Origin: Streptomyces odontomachi
GTDB taxonomy: Bacteria > Actinomycetota > Actinomycetes > Streptomycetales > Streptomycetaceae
Assembly (NCBI RefSeq): GCF_024435355.1
Contig: NZ_JAMJWG010000027.1
Span: 1 to 64,000 of the forward strand
Direction: 5' to 3'
Length of the DNA stretch: 64,000 nucleotides
The stretch's first letter is position 1. Each line of letters starts with the position of its first letter. The position numbers were made by a program, and so were the translations under genes. Below are positions 32,998-41,862 of the stretch, one piece after another. Below the pieces are notes generated by a model. The model saw only the letters and a program-made list of their open reading frames with translations, did not search any database and had not been told where the DNA came from.

Positions 32998-34023
32998 TCA
33001 GTACGCCACCGGCCAGCCGCTGCTCCAGTCGAGCAGGTTGACGCCCAGCTTCGGCGTGCCGTTGTCGTTGCCGTCGTAGTAGTGGTAGACGAGCAGGTCG
33101 CCGTCCACGTCACTGAGCACCGACTGGCCACCGGGGCCGATGTAGCGGCCGTGCGACTCCAGGACGGGCGTGCCGCCGCCGTTCATCAGGGCGACGCCGC
33201 TCTTGTCCGTGTACGGGCCCGTGACGCTGGACGAGCGGCCCACCTTGATCTTGTACGTGGAGCTGGTCCCCGCGCAGCACTTGTCGTACGAGCTGAACAG
33301 GTAGTAGTAGCTGCCGTGCTTGATGACGTACGGCGCCTCGATGGCCGTGCTGCTGGTGGTGGCCAGCGAGTAGCGGGTGGTGTCGCTGCCGGACTGCTTG
33401 CCGGTGGAGGAGTCGATGCGGATCATCTTGATCCCCGTCCACCAGGAGCCGAACGACAGCCACCAGGAGCCGCTGCCGTCGACGAAGAGGTTCGGGTCGA
33501 TGGCGTTGTAGTCGCTGGAGGAGCTGGACGTGTACACCGTGCCCTTGTCGCTCCAGCTGCCCGCCTGGCCGGTGCTCGACGTGGCGAGCCCGATGGCGGA
33601 GGTGTTGGAGCCGAACGAGGAGACGGCGTAGTACAGGTAGTAGGTGCCGTTGTGGTACGAGACGTCGGGCGCCCAGGCGTCCGTCCCCGAGGTGTACTTG
33701 CTCCACCAGCTCGGCGCCGACGAGAAGGCGGAGCCGCTGCGGCTGAAGGCGGTGCGGTCGCCGGAGGTGCGCAGCTCGAGACCGTTGTGGGTCGAGTAGA
33801 GCAGGTACTGGCCCGAGGGGGTGCGGGCCATGCTCGGGTCGTGCACGACGATGTCGCCGCTGACCACACCCGGGTTCGGGTAGGCCGAAGCGGCGGTCGG
33901 CAGCAGGGCCAGCAGCAGGGCGGCCGGCAGGGCGGCCAGCGCGCGGGCGGTGCGCCGGCGGGTTAACCGCGGCGTGGCGCCGAGGCGCCGGCGGAGGGCG
34001 CCGGTACGGCTGAGGCGACTCAT
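32998..34023 (-). CDS. Secreted GH43 endo-1,5-alpha-L-arabinanase
   Basis: A 341-residue exported five-bladed beta-propeller of family GH43 (arabinanase subgroup), cutting linear alpha-1,5-arabinan. A long twin-Arg-rich signal peptide ends near ASA (residue 47). Catalytic residues are visible in VVHDPSMAR (general base Asp), NAIDPNLFVD (pKa-modulating Asp) and TAIEAPYVIKHGSYYYLF (acid Glu). There is no binding module. CAGGAGAC precedes the ATG. It follows two permease genes and a binding-protein gene on the same strand, so enzyme and transporter form an arabinan-use operon: the enzyme releases arabino-oligosaccharides outside and the transporter imports them. Confidence 0.94.
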   Translation of the reverse strand: MSRLSRTGALRRRLGATPRLTRRRTARALAALPAALLLALLPTAASAYPNPGVVSGDIVVHDPSMARTPSGQYLLYSTHNGLELRTSGDRTAFSRSGSAFSSAPSWWSKYTSGTDAWAPDVSYHNGTYYLYYAVSSFGSNTSAIGLATSSTGQAGSWSDKGTVYTSSSSSDYNAIDPNLFVDGSGSWWLSFGSWWTGIKMIRIDSSTGKQSGSDTTRYSLATTSSTAIEAPYVIKHGSYYYLFSSYDKCCAGTSSTYKIKVGRSSSVTGPYTDKSGVALMNGGGTPVLESHGRYIGPGGQSVLSDVDGDLLVYHYYDGNDNGTPKLGVNLLDWSSGWPVAY

Positions 34024-34104
34024 GCGTGTCTCCTGAGGGGGTCTGTGATGTCAGGGTGTCCGTGGTGATGAGCGGCCCCGGGATGCAGGAGTGTGAGGGG
34101 CCGA

Positions 34105-35007
34105 TCACTGGCCCGCGAGGCCCGTATGGGCGACCCCGCGGACGATCTGACGCTGGAAGAGCGTGAACACGACCAGCAACGGCAGCCCCGCCATGACGAC
34201 CGAGGCCATCATCTGCGCGTAGCGCACCCCGTACGAGGACTGCACGTTGACCAGGCCGACGGGCAGCGTCATCCCGTTCGGGTCGGTGGTGACCAGGAAC
34301 GGCCACAGGAAGTTGTTCCAGGTCGAGATGAAGGTGAAGATCGCCACGGCGGCGAGCACCGGGCGGGACAGCGGCAGCACGATGGTGAAGAAGACCCGCC
34401 AGCGGCCCGCCCCGTCGACGAAGGCGGCCTCCTCCAGCTCCCGCGGCACGCCGTCGAAGAACTTCACCAGGATGAACACCATCGCGGGCACGGCGACCTG
34501 CGGCAGGATCACACCCCAGTAGGTGTCCACCAGACCGAACTGCACCATCTCCGCGAACAGCGGCGCGATCAGCACCTGCGGCGGCACCATGATCCCGGCG
34601 AGGACCACCGCGTAGAGCACCTTGCGACCGCGGAACTCGGTGCGGGAGAAGCCGTACGCGGCCATCGAGCAGAGCAGGACGGTCAGCAGGGTCGTCATCA
34701 CCGAGATGTACGCGGTGTTGAACAACCAGCGCACCAGGTCGCCGGAGTCCCACACGCGCTGGTAGGCGTCGAACGTGAGGTGCGAGCCGATCCACTTCAG
34801 CGGGGTGCTCGTCGTCTCGCTGTCCGGCTTCAACGAGGTGGCCAGCGCCCACGCCAGCGGCAGCACCCACACCACCGCGAGCAGCAGGGACAGCGCCAGC
34901 ATGCCGATACGGGCGGGCGTCCAGCGGGGCCGGCGACCGCTGTCACCGGAGGCGGAACGGGTGGCACGGCCGCGGGGCGCGGCGTTCACACGGGCGAGGG
35001 CACTCAA
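34105..35007 (-). CDS. Sugar ABC transporter permease (MalG type)
   Basis: A 300-residue inner-membrane permease of the carbohydrate uptake family CUT1. Six membrane segments are evident, starting with MLALSLLLAVVWVLPLAWAL. The EAA loop that docks the ATPase is LEEAAFVDGAGRWRVFFTIVLPLSRP. Its start overlaps the upstream MalF-type gene by four bases (ATGA). No ATP-binding subunit is encoded nearby; Streptomyces CUT1 transporters usually share the MsiK ATPase. The substrate is inferred from the adjacent arabinanase to be arabino-oligosaccharides. Confidence 0.93.
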   Translation of the reverse strand: MSALARVNAAPRGRATRSASGDSGRRPRWTPARIGMLALSLLLAVVWVLPLAWALATSLKPDSETTSTPLKWIGSHLTFDAYQRVWDSGDLVRWLFNTAYISVMTTLLTVLLCSMAAYGFSRTEFRGRKVLYAVVLAGIMVPPQVLIAPLFAEMVQFGLVDTYWGVILPQVAVPAMVFILVKFFDGVPRELEEAAFVDGAGRWRVFFTIVLPLSRPVLAAVAIFTFISTWNNFLWPFLVTTDPNGMTLPVGLVNVQSSYGVRYAQMMASVVMAGLPLLVVFTLFQRQIVRGVAHTGLAGQ

Positions 35008-35960
35008 CGGGACTCCTCACCGCTCCGCCGGGACAGCCGCAGCTGCACCAGGGAGACGATCACGATCAGCGCGAAGAAGATGTACGAGACGGCGGACGCG
35101 TAGCCGATGCGGTAGCCGGTGAAGCCGGTCTGGTAGACGTACTGGAGGATCGGCCGGGTGGAGTTGTCCGGGCCGCCGCTGGTCATGATGTAGATCTGGT
35201 CGAAGACCTTCAGCGACGCCAGGACCTGCAACACCAGCACCACCCCGGTGGTGCGCCGCAGCATCGGCAGCGTGATCCGCGTCAGCCGCTGCCAGCCGTT
35301 CGCGCCGTCCAGCTCGGCGGCCTCGTACAGGTGCTGCGGGATCGACTGGAGGGCGGCGAGGTAGAGCAGGAAGTTGAAGCCGACCGTCCACCAGACGGTG
35401 GTGAGCACGATCGACAGCATCGCGTACCGCGTGTCCGTCAGCCACCCGATGCCCGGGTGCAGCCCGAACTCGGCGAGCAACTGGTCGGCGAAGCCGAAGT
35501 CGGACGGGTAGATCACCCACATGAAGAGCAGCGAGACGACACCGGACGGCAGCAGGAAGGGCGCGAACCAGGTCAGCCGCCACAGCCACTGCACCCAGCG
35601 CAGATGGTGCGCGAGCAGCGCGAAGACCAGGCCCATCACCACCAGCGGCACGGTCGAGAGCACCGTGAACCACACGGTGTTCCACAGCGACGACCAGACG
35701 TTGGAATCGCCGAGCGCCTCCACGTAGTTGTCGAAGCCGATGAACTGGCCGCCCGAGCCGGTGATGTTGTCGTCGGTCAGGCTCATGCCGACGCCGAAGA
35801 CCAGCGGCCAGAGCAGGAAGAGGCCGTAGACGAGGAAGAACGGGGCGACGAACATCAGCCCGTGCTCGGTCCACTTGCGGCGCACGGAGACCGGTGGGGT
35901 GGCGGACGCGGTCCGCGCGGTCTCGTCGGGGGTGGGCACGGTGGCCGTGGTGGTGGTCAT
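35004..35960 (-). CDS. Sugar ABC transporter permease (MalF type)
   Basis: A 318-residue CUT1 permease, partner of the MalG-type protein. After a Thr-rich cytoplasmic N-terminus the first membrane segment is GLMFVAPFFLVYGLFLLWPLVFGVGMSL; the EAA loop is LYEAAELDGANGWQRLTRITLPMLR. Its ATG overlaps the stop of the binding-protein gene (ATGA), and its own stop overlaps the next start, so the three transporter genes are tightly coupled. Substrate as inferred for the operon. Confidence 0.93.
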   Translation of the reverse strand: MTTTTATVPTPDETARTASATPPVSVRRKWTEHGLMFVAPFFLVYGLFLLWPLVFGVGMSLTDDNITGSGGQFIGFDNYVEALGDSNVWSSLWNTVWFTVLSTVPLVVMGLVFALLAHHLRWVQWLWRLTWFAPFLLPSGVVSLLFMWVIYPSDFGFADQLLAEFGLHPGIGWLTDTRYAMLSIVLTTVWWTVGFNFLLYLAALQSIPQHLYEAAELDGANGWQRLTRITLPMLRRTTGVVLVLQVLASLKVFDQIYIMTSGGPDNSTRPILQYVYQTGFTGYRIGYASAVSYIFFALIVIVSLVQLRLSRRSGEESR

Positions 35961-37381
35961 GAGGCCGCTCCAAGGCCGCCGAGCGGGTCGGGCGTGGACA
36001 GCAGGTCACGCAGGTGGGACTTGACCTCGGCGAGGGCGTTCCGGGGTGAGCGGGAGCCGGTGAGCACGCCCGAGAAGAAGCCGGCCAGGTCGATCTGGGC
36101 CTTGGACGCTGACCCGGTGAACCAGGCCGGGTCGTCCAGCACCACGTCGTCGATGACCGACCGGTAAGCGGACTGCGGTTCCAGGTGCAGATACGCCGGA
36201 TCCTTCCGCACCGGCCCGTACGCCGGTATGTGCCCGCCCTTGGCCCAGTCGACGGAGTGCCGCAGCATCCAGGCGACGAAGGTGTGCGCCGCCTCGTTCG
36301 GCTTGCCCGAACGGTCCTCCTGGTGCGGCAGGACGAAGGAGTGGCAGTCGGCCTGCGCGGTGGGCCTGCCGAACAGGGCGGGGATCCGGGTCATGGAGAA
36401 CGGCAGGCCGCTGTTCTTGAACGTGCTGACCTCCCACTCGCCGTTGAGGAAGAAGCCGGTCTTGCCGCCGTTGAACACCCCGACGGTGCCCGGGTAGTCG
36501 GCGCGCCGCACCATCAGGCCGTCGCCCGTCAGCATCGCCATGTAGTCGAGGACCTTCAGCGCCTTGGCGTCGTCGATCACCAGCCGCTTGCCGTCCGCGG
36601 AGAGCACGCGGCCGCCGGTCTGCGAGTAGAGGGTGGAGAACAACCGCCAGGGTCCTACCGCGTCCGGGCCCAGCGTCTCCGCGGTGCACCCCGGGGCGCC
36701 GGTGGCCTTCTTCGCGGCCTTCAGGGCGGTCACGAAGTCATCGGCGCCGCTGATCGGGCGGAGCTTTCCCGACCCGTCGAGCAGGCCCGCCTTCTTGCAG
36801 ACCTCGGTGTTGTAGAAGAGCACCATGGGGTGGGTGTCGAGCGGGATGGCGAACTGCCGGCCGCCGGAACGCCCGCGTTGCCAGATGTCGGTGGGGAACT
36901 GCTCCGGCGTGACGCCACCCGCGGCGAGCTGGTCCAGGTCGAACGGGTCGAGCAGCCGGCCGGGTGCGAACCCCACCAGCCGCGACATGTGCAGCACCCC
37001 CACCTCCGGTGCCCGGCCACCCGCACCCGCCATCGCGAGCTTGGTGTAGTACGGGGTGCCCCACGCCAGCTGGGTGGCCTGGATGTCGATGTCCGGATGG
37101 GCCCGGGCGAAGGCGTCGACCAGTGCGGTCATGTTGACTCCGTCGCCGCCGCCGAACAGGTGCCAGTAGCGCATCCTGACCTTGCCGGCGGCGACCGACT
37201 CGGGTGCCGCGCACCCCGCGGCGCCAAGGCCGGTCACCCCGGCGGCGGCCAGTCCGCCGAGCCCGGTGAGCGCACCGCGCCGGGTCAGGCCCGTGCGGCC
37301 CGGGCCCACACGGCTCGATGCCGCACGCTCCGGAGCCCCGCGGTCCGTCGGCAGCGCAGAGGAAGGCGGTCCCATATCCAC
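35957..37381 (-). CDS. Extracellular sugar-binding lipoprotein, arabinan operon
   Basis: A 474-residue family-1 solute-binding lipoprotein. Arg34-Arg35 followed by a hydrophobic run and lipobox LGAAGC (Cys57) indicate Tat-type export with lipidation. The mature protein starts VRMRYWHLFGGGDG and has the binding-fold landmarks FAIPLDTHPMVLFYN and GKTGFFLNGEWEV. It is first in the operon with two permeases and the GH43 arabinanase, so arabino-oligosaccharides are the likely ligand. The ATG at 37381 follows GGGGTGG; a second in-frame ATG lies six bases later. A 14-bp palindrome sits 33 bases upstream of the start. Confidence 0.92.
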   Translation of the reverse strand: MDMGPPSSALPTDRGAPERAASSRVGPGRTGLTRRGALTGLGGLAAAGVTGLGAAGCAAPESVAAGKVRMRYWHLFGGGDGVNMTALVDAFARAHPDIDIQATQLAWGTPYYTKLAMAGAGGRAPEVGVLHMSRLVGFAPGRLLDPFDLDQLAAGGVTPEQFPTDIWQRGRSGGRQFAIPLDTHPMVLFYNTEVCKKAGLLDGSGKLRPISGADDFVTALKAAKKATGAPGCTAETLGPDAVGPWRLFSTLYSQTGGRVLSADGKRLVIDDAKALKVLDYMAMLTGDGLMVRRADYPGTVGVFNGGKTGFFLNGEWEVSTFKNSGLPFSMTRIPALFGRPTAQADCHSFVLPHQEDRSGKPNEAAHTFVAWMLRHSVDWAKGGHIPAYGPVRKDPAYLHLEPQSAYRSVIDDVVLDDPAWFTGSASKAQIDLAGFFSGVLTGSRSPRNALAEVKSHLRDLLSTPDPLGGLGAAS

Positions 37382-37413
37382 CCCAGACGTTCAGAGTTGT
37401 TCGATCATGCGCG

Positions 37414-37427
37414 TTCGATATGTCGAA
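37414..37427. promoter_or_regulatory. Candidate operator of the arabinan operon
   Basis: TTCGA-TATG-TCGAA, perfectly symmetric in its arms, 33 bases upstream of the binding-protein start. Additional TTCGA half-sites lie at 37400-37404, with related TTCG/CGAA elements further upstream. LacI-family regulators of Streptomyces glycan operons use similar CGAA/TTCG palindromes. The regulator is not encoded here. Confidence 0.6.
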
Positions 37428-37621
37428 AATTGCTCGTAACTGCGAACGCTGACCGTAGAATCGAACGCCGTGCGCGTCAACGATTCGCGCAGAGATTCAC
37501 CGGTATCGATTTCAGCATCGTTCCCGGTATCTACCTCCGAAATCGCCGTCAACCGCAGTGCGGCTGAACCCCGCGTGCGGGCCGGACCCGGACGGGTCCG
37601 GTCACGCACCGTACGGCCAAG

Positions 37622-39628
37622 TCACACCCGGCGCACCACATGCAGCAGATACTGCTTGCGGTCGAGCGGATCGTGATCGGTGCGCGGCCGGGCGGGAGGC
37701 GTGCCGCGTACCCGCCGGTGGTGGTCGAAGGCGCATTCCAGGACGCCCTCACCGCGCGTCAGCGTGGGCAACTGCTGCTGGAGTTCGTGCACCCGGGCCG
37801 CCGGCACATCGCCCTCCAGCAGGTATCCGGACCCGTGCGCCACGGTCGACGCCGGCAGCGCGTGCAGCCGTGCCAGCACCGGCAGCATCGCGTCGAGCAC
37901 GTCGCCCGGGATCTCCAGCCGGAAGCGGTGCACCGGCTCGTACACCTCCGTGCCGGCCTGTTGCAGGGCGGCGGCCAGCACCAGGGGGGTCAGTCCCCGG
38001 AAGTCGCCGGCCGTGCTCGACATGCTCTTGTCGAAGGTGCCGTGCGCATGGCTCTGCCGGGCCCAGTAGCCGGAGTGCGTGAGGGTGACCGTGCAGTCGA
38101 CGACCCGCCAGCCGTACAGGCCCTGGTGCAGGGTCTCCCGGACGGTCTCCTCGATCGCGGTCATGAAGGCGGCCGGCATCGAGCCCAGCTCGACGGCGAG
38201 CCGGAAGGCCACCCCGGAGCCGACCGGGGCAGGTTCGACGCGCAGTCCCACCGTGCCCAGGAACGGATTGGGGTCCACGCCGATGAACTCCACCGCGGCG
38301 CCGGTGCCGGCGGGCCGCTCGATGTGGATCGTGGTGCTCGCGCGGAAACCGACCCGCACCCCGAACTCCTCGGCGAGCGTCGCCTCGATGACCTCCTTCT
38401 GCACCTCCCCGTACAGGGACACGAAGGTCTCCCGCCGGATCGGGTCCTGCCGCAGGTCGATCAGCGGATCCTGTTCGGCGAGCCGGGTCAGCGCCGTGTG
38501 CAGCGCGGCCCGGTCGGCCGCGCGCCGCGGCACCACCACCGTCTCCAGCGTCGGCGGCGCGAAGTGCCGCTGGGCGTGCGGCCCGGCGCCGGTACCGATC
38601 GTGTCGCCCACCCGGATGCCGCCGAGCCCGCGCACCAGGCCGATCTGCCCCGCCCGCACGGCCTCCCCCGGCACCGCACCGTCCGCCTCGAAGACCCCGA
38701 CCGAGGTGACCTTCCCCTCCTGGACGGGCTCGTCGGGCCGGCCCCCGCCGAAGGGCACCCGGTCACGGACCCGCAGCTGCCCGGAGAACATCCGGACATA
38801 GGCCACCTTCTCGCCGGCCGGCCCGCGCTCCACCTTGAAGACCGAGCCGGCGAGCGGGCCCTCGACGTCGGCCGCGGCCGCCGGCAGCAACTCGGCGATC
38901 CCGGCGATCAGGTCGGCCACGCCGGCACCCGTGACGGCCGAGCCGAAGAAGACCGGATGCACCAGCACCCGCCCGGTCTGCGCGGCCAGTTCCGCACGCA
39001 GCCGGTCCTGCGGGAGCGCCCCGCCGGCACGCAGCCACGCCGCGAGCAGGGCATCGTTTCGCCGGGTCAGCAGATCGGCCAGCCGGGTGGCGAACGCCGG
39101 ATCGCCGGTTCCGTACGGCGAGACGGCGGCGGAACGGGCGCCGGCGCGCTGGACGCTGCCCATCGCGACCACGGCGGGCGTCAGCCGCCCGGCGATGTCC
39201 CGCAGCACCCGGGTGGCGTCCGCGCCGCCCCGGTCCAGCTTGTTGACGAAGATCAGCGTGGGGATGCGCAGCCGGCGCAGGGTGCGCAGCAGGACCCGGG
39301 TCTGCGCCTGCACGCCCTCCACCGCGGACACCACCAGCACGGCGCCGTCCAGCACGCTGAGCACCCGCTCCACCTCGGCGATGAAGTCCGGGTGGCCGGG
39401 GGTGTCGATGAGGTTGACCGCGAGGTCGTCACCGATGACGAAGGACGCCACCGCCGACTTGATGGTGATGCCGCGGCGGCGCTCCAGCGCCAGGGGATCC
39501 GTTCGGGTGCTGCCCGCGTCCACGCTGCCGAGCGTGTCGATGACGCCGGTGGCGTGCAGCAGCCGCTCCGTCAGGCTGGTCTTACCGGCGTCGACATGCG
39601 CGAGAATTCCGAGGTTGAGCGTATGCAT
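37622..39628 (-). CDS. Tetracycline-resistance-type ribosomal protection protein (OtrA/TetM family)
   Basis: A 668-residue EF-G-like GTPase of the ribosomal protection family, which removes tetracyclines from the ribosome. GTPase motifs are AHVDAGKTS (G1), RRGITIKSA (G2), DTPGH (G3) and NKLD (G4). Domain IV and V features of the family follow (VYGW-like LYGWRVVDCTVTLTHSGY, SSTAGDFRGLTPLV), and the length is that of OtrA/TetM rather than EF-G (about 700). Streptomyces genomes often carry such a gene without producing tetracyclines, so actual resistance is unproven. GGAG lies seven bases upstream of the ATG. A small ORF overlaps its start, suggesting translational control. It is divergent from an efflux pump. 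Confidence 0.93.
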   Translation of the reverse strand: MHTLNLGILAHVDAGKTSLTERLLHATGVIDTLGSVDAGSTRTDPLALERRRGITIKSAVASFVIGDDLAVNLIDTPGHPDFIAEVERVLSVLDGAVLVVSAVEGVQAQTRVLLRTLRRLRIPTLIFVNKLDRGGADATRVLRDIAGRLTPAVVAMGSVQRAGARSAAVSPYGTGDPAFATRLADLLTRRNDALLAAWLRAGGALPQDRLRAELAAQTGRVLVHPVFFGSAVTGAGVADLIAGIAELLPAAAADVEGPLAGSVFKVERGPAGEKVAYVRMFSGQLRVRDRVPFGGGRPDEPVQEGKVTSVGVFEADGAVPGEAVRAGQIGLVRGLGGIRVGDTIGTGAGPHAQRHFAPPTLETVVVPRRAADRAALHTALTRLAEQDPLIDLRQDPIRRETFVSLYGEVQKEVIEATLAEEFGVRVGFRASTTIHIERPAGTGAAVEFIGVDPNPFLGTVGLRVEPAPVGSGVAFRLAVELGSMPAAFMTAIEETVRETLHQGLYGWRVVDCTVTLTHSGYWARQSHAHGTFDKSMSSTAGDFRGLTPLVLAAALQQAGTEVYEPVHRFRLEIPGDVLDAMLPVLARLHALPASTVAHGSGYLLEGDVPAARVHELQQQLPTLTRGEGVLECAFDHHRRVRGTPPARPRTDHDPLDRKQYLLHVVRRV

Positions 39629-39692
39629 CGAGCTCCATGTCCAGGTAAAGGCGGAAGTTTCCCTCTGGTGCGGACATGTGTGCTCGGCGCAT
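39582..39692 (-). CDS. Overlapping upstream small ORF (possible leader peptide)
   Basis: A 36-codon ORF begins at ATG 39692 behind a strong CAGGAGTGAGA ribosome-binding site and ends 47 bases inside the ribosomal protection gene in another frame. It encodes MRRAHMSAPEGNFRLYLDM and continues to an Arg-rich end (RACRRR). Ribosomes translating it would cover the downstream gene's own GGAG and start codon, so slowed or stalled ribosomes, for example under tetracycline, could change expression of the resistance protein. Tet(M)-class genes are known to use leader-peptide attenuation, but this peptide was not recognised as a described one. Confidence 0.5.
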   Translation of the reverse strand: MRRAHMSAPEGNFRLYLDMELDAYAQPRNSRACRRR

Positions 39693-40287
39693 TCTCACTC
39701 CTGGTCCTCTGGCGGTCTTCTTCTTCCGGTGCCGCGCGCCGCCCCGCGGCGTTCGTGCTGCCGGCGGCGCCCTTCTTGCCGGCTTGGGCCAAGCTCCGAC
39801 GGCCGGGGGTGCTCTCCCGGCCGCGGTACGACCCTCCGGCGGGCGAGACACCCGGATCCGGACGGCGGTGGCGGCGTGCCCGACCGTACCGGAGGCCGGG
39901 CCGTGGCGCCGCCCAATTACCGGGGCGCCCCGGCCGGGCAGCGGTTCCTCAGGGGCGTGCGACGGGCGCGTGCGGCGCCGTGGCAGGAGCCTTGGACCGC
40001 ATGGACGCACCAGGTCAGCGCGATGCCATGGGCCCGCCCGGTGTGCCGCTGCGTGCCACCCCCGCGGCCATGAGCGAGCATGAGTCACTGGCGTACGCCG
40101 TACGGCCGATGGGTACCGGACAGGCGCACCAAGGCCGTGAGCCGCCAGGGCACGAGGCCCGGGCGGCCGTTCGAGCAGTGGTTCACGTGGCAGTGCACGC
40201 GGCCGTTCACGTGGCGGTGCGAACGGCAGTTCAGCTGGCGATCAGTAGGTACGACCGATGTACACCGAAGTACGAGGAGGCGGTCCG
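39693..40287. other. 595-bp divergent region between ribosomal protection gene and efflux pump
   Basis: No supported gene besides the small ORF at its left edge. It should contain the promoters for both sides. The right end carries a 24-bp repeat (40181-40252) just before the efflux gene. Several antisense-paired open frames cross it but lack ribosome-binding sites and family features. Confidence 0.4.
40181..40252. repeat. 24-bp repeat upstream of the efflux pump gene
   Basis: Two units beginning GTTCACGTGGC (40181, 40205) and a partial third beginning GTTCAGCTGGC (40229) follow each other at 24-bp spacing, ending 35 bases before the start codon. They could be repeated regulator sites or part of the 5' leader. 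Confidence 0.65.
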
Positions 40288-41841
40288 GTGACCCCGTCGT
40301 CCGAGCACCCGTCCACACCCGGTGCGCCGGGCCCGCCCGGTGCCCCCGGGCCGGCCCGGGGCGGGCCCGGGGGCGGCGCTGGCGACGGCGTGCCGGACGA
40401 GCGGCGCTGGAAGGCGCTCTACGTGTGCCTCGTCGCGGGGTTCATGACCCTGCTCGACGTCTCCATCGTCAACGTCGCCCTGCCGTCCATCCGCACCGGC
40501 CTGCACGCCGGGATCGAGCAACTCCAATGGGTGGTCTCCGGATACGCCCTCTCCTTCGGGCTGCTGCTGATCCCGGCCGGCCGGATGGGCGACGCGCGCG
40601 GCCGGCGCATGATGATGATGACCGGCCTGACGCTGTTCACCCTGGCATCGGCGGCCTGCGGGGCCTCCCAGTCGAGTACCTGGCTGGTCACGGCGCGGGT
40701 GGCGCAGGGGCTCGCGGGCGGGCTGATCTCGCCGCAGATCTCGGCGCTGATCCAGCAGATGTTCCGCGGCGCCGAGCGCGGCCGGGCGTTCGGCATGTTC
40801 GGCAGCACCATCGGCCTGTCCACGGCCGTCGGGCCGATCCTGGGCGGCCTGATCATCCATGCCGCCGGACCCGACGAGGGCTGGCGGTGGATCTTCTACG
40901 TCAACCTGCCGCTCGGCGCCGTCTGCCTCGTGCTGGCGCACCGCCTGCTGCCCGACACCCCGACGGCCGGGCGGCTCACGATCCGCCGTCTCGACCCGGT
41001 GGGCGTGCTGCTGCTCGGTGCCGGCGTCTTCACGCTGCTGCTGCCCTTCGTGCAGGCCCAACAGTGGCACGGCCCGCGCAAGTGGCTGCTGTTGCTGCTG
41101 GCCGCCGGGCTGCTGTTCGGCTTCGTGCGCTGGGAACGGGCCTGGGGCGCCCGCGGTGCCGAACCGGTGCTGCAACTGTGGCTGTACCGCATCCGCAGCT
41201 ACACGGCGGGCAGCCTGCTGATCCTGCTCTACTTCGCGGGCTTCACCTCGATCTTCTTCGTCAGCACCCTCTTCCTCCAGAACGGGCTCAGGTACTCGGC
41301 GCTGATGGCCGGGCTCACCCTCACCCCGTTCGCGGTCGGGTCCGCCACCGCGGCGACCATCGGCGGCCGGCTGGTGTCACGCTTCGGGCGGCCCCTGGTG
41401 GTGATGGGCCTGTCGGTGGTCGCGCTCGGCCTGGGCGGCACCGCGCTCGCCGTGCACATGGTGCCGGGCCGGGGAGCCGGCTGGGCGATGGCCCTGCCGC
41501 TCCTCTTCGCCGGCCTCGGCAGCGGCCTGGTCATCGCCCCCAACCAGACCCTGACGCTCTCCGAGGTGCCCGTCTCCTCGGCCGGCAGCGCCGGCGGCAG
41601 CCTCCAGACCGGGCAGCGCGTCGGGGCGTCCATCGGGATCGCCGCGGTCGGTTCGGTGTTCTTCAGCCGGATGATGGACGAGGGCTGGGCCGCCGCCTAC
41701 GACACCGGGCTGCTGGTGTCGGTCGCCTTCGTCCTCGTCGCGCTGCTGGTGGCCATCGCCGACGCCGGGGCGCGCCGCCACGACCGGCGCAGCGAGAGCC
41801 GCGTCCGGAGTTCGAAGCTCGGCCGTACGGCACGTGAATGA
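40288..41841 (+). CDS. DHA2-family MFS drug efflux transporter
   Basis: A 517-residue proton-driven exporter of the 14-helix DHA2 class (EmrB/QacA-like). Motif D1 is MTLLDVSIVNVALPSI, motif A GRMGDARGRRMM, motif C region GSTIGLSTAVGPILGG. The frame opens at ATG 40258, but GTG 40288 is chosen because GAGGAGG lies seven bases before it. A Pro/Gly-rich N-terminus of about 35 residues precedes the first helix. It is divergent from a ribosomal protection gene and in an operon with a cupin protein 21 bases downstream. The substrate is unknown; together the locus resembles a drug-defence island. Confidence 0.93.
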   Translation: MTPSSEHPSTPGAPGPPGAPGPARGGPGGGAGDGVPDERRWKALYVCLVAGFMTLLDVSIVNVALPSIRTGLHAGIEQLQWVVSGYALSFGLLLIPAGRMGDARGRRMMMMTGLTLFTLASAACGASQSSTWLVTARVAQGLAGGLISPQISALIQQMFRGAERGRAFGMFGSTIGLSTAVGPILGGLIIHAAGPDEGWRWIFYVNLPLGAVCLVLAHRLLPDTPTAGRLTIRRLDPVGVLLLGAGVFTLLLPFVQAQQWHGPRKWLLLLLAAGLLFGFVRWERAWGARGAEPVLQLWLYRIRSYTAGSLLILLYFAGFTSIFFVSTLFLQNGLRYSALMAGLTLTPFAVGSATAATIGGRLVSRFGRPLVVMGLSVVALGLGGTALAVHMVPGRGAGWAMALPLLFAGLGSGLVIAPNQTLTLSEVPVSSAGSAGGSLQTGQRVGASIGIAAVGSVFFSRMMDEGWAAAYDTGLLVSVAFVLVALLVAIADAGARRHDRRSESRVRSSKLGRTARE

Positions 41842-41862
41842 CGGTGCAAGAAGGAGAAACCG

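Noticed and set aside
37622..39628. Elongation factor G paralogue (fusB-like)
   Set aside because: The length and the C-terminal domain features fit ribosomal protection proteins of the OtrA/TetM type better than EF-G.
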